Assembly: GCA_018333655.1 (NCBI GenBank)
Contig: JAGXTJ010000010.1
Span: 1 to 39,279 of the forward strand
DNA length: 39,279 nucleotides
From: Bacillota bacterium
GTDB taxonomy: Bacteria > Bacillota > UBA994
Reading direction: 5' to 3'
The first letter of the stretch is position 1; every line of letters begins with the position of its first letter. Below are positions 16,341 through 22,398 of the stretch, piece after piece. Both the position numbers and the translations under genes were made by a program. The notes below the pieces were generated by a model that was given only the letters and a program-made list of their open reading frames with translations, searched no databases and was not told the origin of the DNA.

Positions 16341-18515
16341 TTGGTTAAAGTTAGGGGCGTCGTCGAACGCATCGTTTTTCGCAATACCACCAACCACTAC
16401 ACGGTTCTGCGTCTTAAAGTGGCGGACAAGCCGCTCTTGACAGCAGTGGGGGTATTTACCTCTATCGCTCCCGGGCAAGAAGTGGAGATGGAGGGCGAGT
16501 ACTCCGAGCACCCCCAGTACGGTCGCCAGTTTACCGTCACTAGTTTTGTGGAGAGAGTGCCTGTTGAGTTGTCGGGCATCGAAAAGTACTTAGGTTCAGG
16601 CCTTATAAAAGGTGTCGGGCCACGTACCGCGCAAAAAATAGTGGCTCATTTTGGTCGCGAGACCATAAAAATACTCGACCACGACCCGTCGCGGCTCGTG
16701 GAAGTGCCGGGTCTTGGCGAGTCAAAAGCGAACACGGTCATCGAAGGCCTTAAAGGTAAGCGCGAAATGCAGAACACCATGGTATTTCTGCATGGGCATG
16801 GCATTACGCCTGGTTTCGCCGCCCGTATCTACCGTTACTACGGCGAGAACACCATAGAGATGGTGCGCCAAAATCCATACCGGCTGGCAGATGAAGTTCC
16901 GCTCATTGGTTTTGTGCTGGCCGACAAGTTGGCGCAAGAACTAGGGCTAGACAAAGACGATCACAGGCGCATTGGGGCTGGGCTACGGTATGTCTTGCGC
17001 GAGGGCGAAGGTGCTGGGCACTGCTACTTGCCGCGCCAAAAGTTAGTGCCTAAAACAGGCGAGCTATTGGGGCTCTCCGAGGCGAGGGTGGAAGCGGTGG
17101 TCGACGAGCTGGTCCGGGGTAAAAACCTAGCCATCCTAGAGGCCGCAGGCGAGAGCCGCGTCTATCGAGCACAAGTTTTTGCCACCGAGAAAGATGTAGC
17201 GGCTAGACTAAGAGAGCTCTGCCGCGCGGAGACTACTCTCGTGGCAAGAGATTTAACGAGTGGCCTTGCCGCTTTTGAGGCGACACAAGGTATCAAGCTA
17301 GCGGTGGAACAAGTGCAAGCCGTGGCCATGGCCCTAGAGCAGGGGGTTATGGTCATCACCGGCGGGCCTGGTACGGGCAAAACCACCCTTCTCAAGGCGC
17401 TCTTGCACCTTTGTAGCACGCGCTCGCTCACAGTATACCTTGCTGCCCCGACGGGACGGGCGGCTAAGAGGCTCAGTGAGTCTACTGGGCAGGAGGCCAA
17501 GACGGTGCATCGCCTCCTTGAGTATAGTCAAGCAGAGGGTAAGCCGCTTTTTTTGCGCAATGTCGATAACCCTCTCAGGTGCGACATGGTTATTCTCGAC
17601 GAGTCCTCTATGCTTGACCTTACCCTCGCTCATCATTTACTGCGTGCTTTGCCTGTGGGCTGTCGCTTGGTGCTAGTGGGCGATGCCGATCAATTGCCTT
17701 CGGTAAGTTCGGGCAACTTGCTTCGCGACATCATTGCCTCGGGGCTGGTGCCGGTGGTGCGACTAACTACGATTTTTCGCCAAGCCAAAGAAAGTCTCAT
17801 TATAACGAATGCCCACCGCATAAATAGTGGCGAGTTTCCCTACCTCGCGACTAACCGCCGTGACTTTAAGTTTATTGCCGCAGAAGAGCCCGAAAAAGTC
17901 GTGGACGTACTGCTGGACATGGTCGCCAATGAACTGCCGCGCGGGCACCGGCTACGCCCCATAGACGATATTCAGGTGCTCTCACCTATGCGTCGTTCCC
18001 TCTGCGGGGTAGAAAATCTCAACTTGCGCCTGCAAGAAAGGCTTAATCCAGCCTCCCCAGGCAAGGGAGAGATACAAATCTCGGGGTCAATTTATCGTTT
18101 AGGCGATAAAGTTATGCAAGTTCGCAACAATTACACGAAAGTAGTGTATAATGGTGACATCGGCAGGATTGTGAATATAGATTCTGAAGGCGAAGTCACT
18201 GTTGCCTATCCTGACGGCCAGTCATTTCGTCATATTGACTACGGTCCCGGCGAGCTAGACGAGCTCACCCATGCCTACGCCATCTCCGTACACAAGAGCC
18301 AGGGTAGCGAGTATCGCGCGGTGGTAATACCTATTACCACGCAACACTTTATCATGTTGCAGCGCAACTTGCTCTACACGGCCATTACGAGAGCGAAGGA
18401 GATGGTGGTGCTTGTCGGTACCAAGAAAGCCGTGGCCATTGCGACCAAGAACAATAAACTCGAAGATAGATATACTAGTCTAGCTTTTCTTATGCAACAA
18501 GGTTGGCTGTTGTAG
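16341..18515 (+). CDS. recD2: RecD2-type ATP-dependent DNA helicase
   Basis: 5'-3' superfamily 1B helicase of the RecD2 type, active without RecBC. The 724-residue protein has an N-terminal OB-like part (VVERIVFRN...YTVLRLK), tandem helix-hairpin-helix motifs (LIKGVGPRTAQKIV and LVEVPGLGESKANTV, residues about 85-135), Walker A GGPGTGKTT near 340, Walker B ILDESSM, motif III GDADQLPSV, a TTIFRQA motif, and the C-terminal VHKSQGSEY and YTAITRAK helicase motifs. I prefer TTG at 16341, eight bases after GGAG; GTG at 16332 overlaps the site. comFC starts immediately at its stop. Role in DNA repair is known for the family. Confidence 0.93.
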   Translation: MVKVRGVVERIVFRNTTNHYTVLRLKVADKPLLTAVGVFTSIAPGQEVEMEGEYSEHPQYGRQFTVTSFVERVPVELSGIEKYLGSGLIKGVGPRTAQKIVAHFGRETIKILDHDPSRLVEVPGLGESKANTVIEGLKGKREMQNTMVFLHGHGITPGFAARIYRYYGENTIEMVRQNPYRLADEVPLIGFVLADKLAQELGLDKDDHRRIGAGLRYVLREGEGAGHCYLPRQKLVPKTGELLGLSEARVEAVVDELVRGKNLAILEAAGESRVYRAQVFATEKDVAARLRELCRAETTLVARDLTSGLAAFEATQGIKLAVEQVQAVAMALEQGVMVITGGPGTGKTTLLKALLHLCSTRSLTVYLAAPTGRAAKRLSESTGQEAKTVHRLLEYSQAEGKPLFLRNVDNPLRCDMVILDESSMLDLTLAHHLLRALPVGCRLVLVGDADQLPSVSSGNLLRDIIASGLVPVVRLTTIFRQAKESLIITNAHRINSGEFPYLATNRRDFKFIAAEEPEKVVDVLLDMVANELPRGHRLRPIDDIQVLSPMRRSLCGVENLNLRLQERLNPASPGKGEIQISGSIYRLGDKVMQVRNNYTKVVYNGDIGRIVNIDSEGEVTVAYPDGQSFRHIDYGPGELDELTHAYAISVHKSQGSEYRAVVIPITTQHFIMLQRNLLYTAITRAKEMVVLVGTKKAVAIATKNNKLEDRYTSLAFLMQQGWLL

Positions 18516-19166
18516 ATGAAGCTTGTCAGTAAGTTTCTAGAGTTTTTGTTTCCTGACCAGAACCTTTGTGTTGTTTGCGGGCGACCCCGCGCCCCTCTTT
18601 GTGCTAGCTGCTACGAGCGTGTTCTCTCTCTGCAAACGCATCGGGTGAGACTAGTGGCAGGAGTAGGTAGGGTCATGGCACTACTGCCTTATGAAGGCGA
18701 GATGCGCCGCCGCATCCACAACATGAAATTCGGAAGTCAGCCCCACTTGGCGAGATTGTTTGCGCGTGCCCTAAGACACAGCAAACTGCTCGAGTCGTCG
18801 CCTGTCGATGTCGTGACAGCAGTACCCATGCATAGGAGTAGGTACATACAGAGAGGATATAACCAAGCCGACTTGCTAGCCCAAGAACTAGCGAGAGAGC
18901 AAGGTATACCGTATCGGGAGCTTCTTGTGCGGGTCAAGAACACGCTGCCTCAACACACTCTCTCTAGGTTAGCAAGGCAGACAAATCAAGATGGTGCCTT
19001 TCATGTGGCTGCTGACCCCAAGGATTTACGCGTTCTCTTGGTGGACGATGTGCTAACCACCGGTAACACTGTGAGAGCGTGCAAAGAGGCGTTAGAGGTA
19101 GCAGGTGCGAGAGAAGTCGTAGTCGTAGTCTTGGCTATGGCCCTTCCCCGATCAAATAAATATTAG
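18516..19166 (+). CDS. comFC: ComFC-family phosphoribosyltransferase-like protein
   Basis: ComFC proteins take part in DNA uptake in competent bacteria, but are also kept in species not known to be competent. The 216-residue protein has an N-terminal zinc-binding four-cysteine cluster ([15 protein letters not shown], residues about 19-33) and the PRPP-binding motif [12 protein letters not shown] near residue 173. A conserved [10 protein letters not shown] segment lies in the middle. ATG directly abuts the recD2 TAG, so the two are translationally coupled. No comFA helicase gene is beside it, so the usual comF operon is not complete here. Confidence 0.88.
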   Translation: MKLVSKFLEFLFPDQNLCVVCGRPRAPLCASCYERVLSLQTHRVRLVAGVGRVMALLPYEGEMRRRIHNMKFGSQPHLARLFARALRHSKLLESSPVDVVTAVPMHRSRYIQRGYNQADLLAQELAREQGIPYRELLVRVKNTLPQHTLSRLARQTNQDGAFHVAADPKDLRVLLVDDVLTTGNTVRACKEALEVAGAREVVVVVLAMALPRSNKY

Positions 19167-19177
19167 GAGGTACATTT

Positions 19178-19381
19178 GTGAAACAACGTGGAAAAGTAAA
19201 GTGGTTCAATCAGCAAAAGGGTTTCGGCTTTATTACAACTGATGGTGGCCAAGATGTCTTTGTGCATTTTTCTGCCATTGGCGGCGAGGGCTTTAAGTCC
19301 CTCGACGACGGTCAAGACGTAGAGTTCGAAGTGGTAGACGGCCCTCGCGGCCCTCAAGCTGCCAACGTCACCAAGAGATAA
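19178..19381 (+). CDS. csp: Cold-shock-domain protein
   Basis: Small RNA/ssDNA-binding chaperone of 67 residues, the standard length for CspA-type proteins. RNP1 (KGFGFI, residues about 14-19) and RNP2 (VFVHF, about 27-31) are both intact, and GKVKWFN opens the domain. The start is GTG at 19178 with AGGAGG six bases upstream. It lies 11 bp after comFC and ends in a strong terminator. Which Csp paralog it is cannot be told from this window. Confidence 0.95.
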   Translation: MKQRGKVKWFNQQKGFGFITTDGGQDVFVHFSAIGGEGFKSLDDGQDVEFEVVDGPRGPQAANVTKR

Positions 19382-19386
19382 GCGAC

Positions 19387-19417
19387 AGAGAGGCCATTTT
19401 GTGGCCTCTCTTTTCCT
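19387..19417 (+). terminator. Intrinsic terminator after the cold-shock gene
   Basis: A perfect 10-bp stem AGAGAGGCCA/TGGCCTCTCT (19387-19396 with 19402-19411) encloses a 5-base loop and is followed by TTTTCCTTT. Confidence 0.9.
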
Positions 19418-19422
19418 TTCTA

Positions 19423-19451
19423 GCAGGATTTATTCTGTAAGAGGAGAATAG
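19423..19451 (+). promoter_or_regulatory. Sigma-H-like promoter of hpf
   Basis: GCAGGATTT (19423-19431), an 11-bp spacer and GGAGAATAG (19443-19451) fit the Bacillus sigma-H consensus RNAGGAWWW-N11/12-RNNGAATWW at all but the final base. It lies just before hpf. In Bacillus subtilis the hpf ortholog yvyD is known to be transcribed by sigma-H as well as sigma-B, so the placement makes biological sense. Confidence 0.55.
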
Positions 19452-19481
19452 TATCTATAGAGTAGGAAAGGGGCTGAGCAT

Positions 19482-20003
19482 ATGCAGATGAGCGTCAGAG
19501 GTAAAAATGTAGAAGTGACTGATGCACTGCGGGATTACGTCACGAAGAAACTTAAGAAGCTCGACCGCTACTTCGACGGCGCTGGAGAGGGACAAGTCAC
19601 TCTCAGTATCGCTCGAGAGGATCACCGGGTAGAGGTGACCATCGGAGTAAATGGGCTCATCTTACGAGGTGAGGAACAATCCCCCGACATGTATGCGTCC
19701 ATTGATCTAGTTGTAGAAAAGCTAGAGCGGCAAGTTGACCGCTATCGCACTAAAATAGCCCGGCGCCTGCGCACACCACTGCCTTCGTTGCCACTTTCTA
19801 CCGAAGTGGAAGTAGACGATACTCCCCGCATGATGCGCACGAAACGTTTCCCCATGAAACCAATGACGGTGGACGAAGCAGTAATGCAAATGAACTTGCT
19901 AGGGCACGATTTCTTCGTCTTTAACAACGGCGATACTGAGCTCGTGAACGTCGTCTATCGTCGCAAGGACGGCAACTACGGTCTCATCGAGCCACAAGTG
20001 TAA
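19482..20003 (+). CDS. hpf: Ribosome hibernation promoting factor, long form
   Basis: Binds the 30S decoding centre and dimerises 70S ribosomes into inactive 100S particles in stationary phase. The 173-residue protein has the N-terminal HPF/RaiA domain (residues about 1-100; VRGKNVEVTDALRDYV at 4-19) and the C-terminal dimerisation domain (about 115-173; FPMKPMTVDEAVMQMNLLG and HDFFVFNN). The two are joined by a variable linker. ATG at 19482 is used here; another ATG two codons on is possible. It has its own sigma-H-like promoter and a strong terminator. Confidence 0.94.
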   Translation: MQMSVRGKNVEVTDALRDYVTKKLKKLDRYFDGAGEGQVTLSIAREDHRVEVTIGVNGLILRGEEQSPDMYASIDLVVEKLERQVDRYRTKIARRLRTPLPSLPLSTEVEVDDTPRMMRTKRFPMKPMTVDEAVMQMNLLGHDFFVFNNGDTELVNVVYRRKDGNYGLIEPQV

Positions 20004-20011
20004 GACTGAGA

Positions 20012-20045
20012 AAAAAGCACCCTCGCCTAGGCGGGGGTGCTTTTT
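20012..20045 (+). terminator. Intrinsic terminator after hpf
   Basis: A 16-bp stem with one G-T pair: AAAAAGCACCC continuing to CGCC (20012-20027) pairs with GGCG to GCTTTTT (20030-20045) around a 2-base spacer. The right arm ends in five T. A start codon in a weak context (ATG 20053) lies eight bases beyond. Confidence 0.92.
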
Positions 20046-20076
20046 AGAGAAAATGTCAGAGACAGGGGCGATTTTT

Positions 20077-21264
20077 GTGCCAAAAAAGGTCGTGGCCGTT
20101 ATATTTGAAGGCGGAAGCCCCGCCCACCCGGTGGTGCGCGACTTGGCTGCGGTGCGGGCAGCGGTGGTGCTTGACACCATCACTAAGCTTAGCTCTGTAG
20201 CCGCGGTAGCAAGCATAGTGCTGTCGACTAATTATCCCGCCCTAGCGGCAGAGGCCCGCATACTAGGAGCCATAATTCATAGGCCAGAAGGCGTGTTTCA
20301 CTATGGGCGAGAACTGCAGAAGATAGTGCGCGACACCGGTGCCGAGGCAGTTATCTCCCTAGGTGGTGCGGCCGCGCCCTACCTTACGGTGGCCGAGTAT
20401 AACGTCATGGCCGACAAGCTGCAACAAGAGCAGGGCATAGTGATTACCAACAACCCACAGTCGGCGGATCTTACTGCTTTTGCCCCTGCAGACGCCATCT
20501 TCAGGATTATGCCTCCTGCCGAAGACAATGGTCTCGCTACCTTGCTACGCGACCAGGCGGGTCTAGTGCGTGAGCTGCTGCCCCATTCCCTCGGCGTGCA
20601 CTTTGACCTAGATACCCCGACCGACGCCCTCTTAATGTCTCTTCTGCCTGGCAATGGCCCATTCGTTACGGCAGCACTCCAGGCCCAGAACTGGGATACG
20701 AAGCGGCTTATGGCGGCTCTTTCTCGTCTCGCGGAAACCCATGTGGAGATGGGGCTCATCGGGCGTGTCAGCCCGCAGATCATGGCGCATATCAATAGCC
20801 GCACCTTTGTCAGGCTGCGGGTATTTTCCGAGGAGCGCGGCATGAAGGCCTTAGGCCGAGTAGAGCGCGGGCAGGTAAGAAGTCTAATCGGGTACTTTCT
20901 TGAAACAACCGGCCCAGAGAAGTTTTTCTCTTACTTAAGTCAGACTTGTGACGTCTGTTTTATAGACACGCGCGTCATCTTCGCCCATAGCAAGCTTAAA
21001 GTGAGCGAGGCGGATCGCTTTCTTTCCGACTTAGGTCGCTACGACGAGATAAATGACCCCTACTTAAGGGAGTTCACCCAGGCTGCCGCCGAGTGCGCCA
21101 TTCCCGTAATTCTCGGTGGGCACTCTCTAGTCTGCGGTGGGATGTGGGCCGTGGTTGAATTGCTCGAAAGACCGTCCCCGGTGTCGCAGTCGCGATTCCA
21201 ACCACAGAGTACACAAAGGCGTGCAAAAGAGAGAAAAATAGAACCATCTCGTCCCCCTAAATAA
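20077..21264 (+). CDS. Nucleotidyltransferase-like protein of unknown function
   Basis: A 395-residue protein with signs of a MobA/CofC-type nucleotidyltransferase fold: VVAVIFEGGSP at the N-terminus, alternating strands and helices in residues 1-180, and HFDLDTPTDALLM near residue 180, which resembles the DIDTP-DL motif of CofC-like enzymes. The usual LAGG-GxRMG sugar-nucleotide loop is not clear, so activity is uncertain. The second half is unrecognised. I chose GTG at 20077 because CAGGGGCG lies eight bases upstream; ATG at 20053 lacks a ribosome site. The last 25 or so residues are encoded by a dispersed-repeat-like sequence (from about 21200), so the original C-terminus was probably replaced. 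No promoter is visible between the hpf terminator and this gene. Confidence 0.65.
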   Translation: MPKKVVAVIFEGGSPAHPVVRDLAAVRAAVVLDTITKLSSVAAVASIVLSTNYPALAAEARILGAIIHRPEGVFHYGRELQKIVRDTGAEAVISLGGAAAPYLTVAEYNVMADKLQQEQGIVITNNPQSADLTAFAPADAIFRIMPPAEDNGLATLLRDQAGLVRELLPHSLGVHFDLDTPTDALLMSLLPGNGPFVTAALQAQNWDTKRLMAALSRLAETHVEMGLIGRVSPQIMAHINSRTFVRLRVFSEERGMKALGRVERGQVRSLIGYFLETTGPEKFFSYLSQTCDVCFIDTRVIFAHSKLKVSEADRFLSDLGRYDEINDPYLREFTQAAAECAIPVILGGHSLVCGGMWAVVELLERPSPVSQSRFQPQSTQRRAKERKIEPSRPPK

Positions 21265-21324
21265 ACTCCTTGTTCCTCTCTTTCTTACTCTGTGTACTCT
21301 GTGGTTAATAAACGTTCCTTCTTC
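21200..21324. repeat. Inverted repeat reaching into the end of the preceding gene
   Basis: AACCACAGAGTACACA (21200-21215) is repeated in perfect inverted form at 21291-21306. Similarity continues beyond the 16 bp through purine-rich sequence, so about 35 bp on each side can pair imperfectly. The left arm lies inside the coding end of the nucleotidyltransferase-like gene, the right arm after its stop. Sequences of the CCACAGAG-ACACAGAG type recur between genes in many bacterial genomes as I recall, which I cannot check here. Confidence 0.85.
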
Positions 21325-21449
21325 TCTCTTGCTTCTTAGTTTTGCGTCTTACTTCTTGCCTCTTGTCTCTTATTTCTTACTTCCTGCTTCTTGCCTCCTG
21401 CCTCTTGCTTTTCTCTGTGTACTCTGTGGTTAATAAAAGTTCCTTCTTC
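21290..21449 (-). repeat. Direct repeats flanking a degenerate heptamer array
   Basis: A 35-bp sequence at 21290-21324 recurs at 21415-21449 with one mismatch. The interval holds about 12 degenerate 7-bp units, RRYAAGA when read on the minus strand. Examples are GGCAAGA, AGTAAGA and GACAAGA. The whole region between the stop at 21264 and the GTG at 21570 (305 bp) is occupied mostly by this material and shows no gene. Confidence 0.85.
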
Positions 21450-21569
21450 GTGTCGATGATTGGGAAACGACTTAGCGAAAAAACATTGTAGAAATATGCA
21501 AAATATCCACAAGGAACTGCGTCCATGGCGTGGAATTTAACTAGTAGCGGAGTGGTAGGAGGATGTCGA

Positions 21570-22199
21570 GTGGAGAGAGATAAGGCAGCATTAGTCGAAG
21601 AATGGGTCGCCTCTTTGCAGGGGGTGCAGTCAAACCGGGTAGTGTTTAATGACCAAGGAGAGATTGTAGAGCTACACGTCCTAAGCGACGACAAGCGTAA
21701 CCCTCGCCAAATTGTGCGCGACATCGAGACCTTGCTCCTCGTCAAGCTCGGTATCAATATCGACCACAAGCGCATTAGCGTCGTGCAGTTTGCCAAAGAG
21801 CAGGAGACGGGCGAAGAGCGCGTCACCTTGCACGGCATAAGCTACAAACTACATAAAGGCACAGCCGAAGTGGCAGTCAGCCTCGCTTTGGGAGAAAAAA
21901 TAGCCGAAGTGGCAGTAAGCGGTCCGGCCTCGCGCCAGAACCAAGGGCGTTTAGTCGCCGGCGCCACTTTAGCTGCCTTAAAGAAGTTGCTTTCCGGCAT
22001 GGTCGACTTTGTCGTGGAAGACGTCACGCAGCTTAATTTTGCGCGGGGCGAAGTAGTGGTCGTAGGCCTAAGCATCGTCACCCCTTCTGGGGAAGAAACC
22101 CTCGTCGGGTCTACCTTTGTGAGGGGAGAAGCGAAAGAAGCTGTGGTGCGGGCTACGCTCTCGGCGGTCAATCGCCGCTTTGGGCAATTAATGAGTTAG
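21570..22199 (+). CDS. Conserved-looking protein of unknown function with an internal repeat
   Basis: I do not recognise a named family in this 209-residue protein. Residues about 20-80 form an alpha-beta unit (VVFNDQGEIVELHVLSDD, then RQIVRDIETLLLVKLGI and ISVVQF). The rest holds two similar units of about 60-70 residues, each two or three beta strands and a helix: one around AEVAVSLALGEK...GRLVAGATLAALKKL, the other around VVVVGLSIVTPSGEE...AVVRATLSAVNRRFG. This pattern recalls small ligand-sensing or dimerisation domains. GTG at 21570 is chosen because AGGAGG is seven bases upstream; the open frame begins earlier in repeat-rich DNA. No partner is evident. Confidence 0.65.
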   Translation: MERDKAALVEEWVASLQGVQSNRVVFNDQGEIVELHVLSDDKRNPRQIVRDIETLLLVKLGINIDHKRISVVQFAKEQETGEERVTLHGISYKLHKGTAEVAVSLALGEKIAEVAVSGPASRQNQGRLVAGATLAALKKLLSGMVDFVVEDVTQLNFARGEVVVVGLSIVTPSGEETLVGSTFVRGEAKEAVVRATLSAVNRRFGQLMS

Positions 22200-22204
22200 A
22201 GTTT

Positions 22205-22379
22205 GGGGGGGCGAAAATCACTCTTCGAGCGGAGCGGTCTCCTGTACCCTACTAGCGGAGCGGGGCAGAGAACCGAGCGAAGGGGGTTTTTTTGTGAAAA
22301 AGATGGTTAATGTGCTTACACGTCTAATGGGCGTTGCTGGCGTATGGAAGTGGTAAATCCTCCGCCCCCCCCTTTTTTT
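22205..22379 (+). other. Possible structured RNA element bounded by a 9-bp G/C stem and ending in T7
   Basis: GGGGGGGCG (22205-22213) is the exact reverse complement of CGCCCCCCC (22363-22371), and C8 is followed at once by T7 (22373-22379). Inside is an imperfect long hairpin (22223-22282) with CTTCG/CGAAG at the base, GGTCTC/GAGAACC in the middle and CTG-CCC/GGG-CAG near the tip. A 20-codon ORF occupies the 3' half. The whole could be a long-range terminator, an attenuator or a small RNA. I do not recognise a known RNA family, and c-di-GMP riboswitch motifs are absent. Confidence 0.4.
22294..22356 (+). CDS. Putative 20-residue microprotein
   Basis: GTG at 22294 opens a 20-codon frame ending in TAA. 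It is preceded by AAGGGGG (22280-22286) with a 7-base all-T spacer, an ideal ribosome site. The peptide starts MKKMVNVLTRLMG and ends VWKW; it is cationic and amphipathic with two tryptophans at its C-terminal end. It has no cysteine and no evident signal cleavage site. It may be a regulatory leader peptide, a membrane-acting peptide, or chance. It sits within a G/C-stem-bounded element and 42 bp before the HD-GYP gene. Confidence 0.45.
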   Translation: MKKMVNVLTRLMGVAGVWKW

Positions 22380-22398
22380 ATCGAAAGCAGGTGACTTC

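Noticed and set aside
21290-21449. Possible CRISPR or insertion sequence at the direct repeats
   Set aside because: Only two direct copies, a heptamer-rich interval instead of a unique spacer, and no transposase or cas gene.
22205-22398. c-di-GMP riboswitch before the HD-GYP gene
   Set aside because: The conserved GEMM-type core sequences are not present; the structure seen is of another kind.
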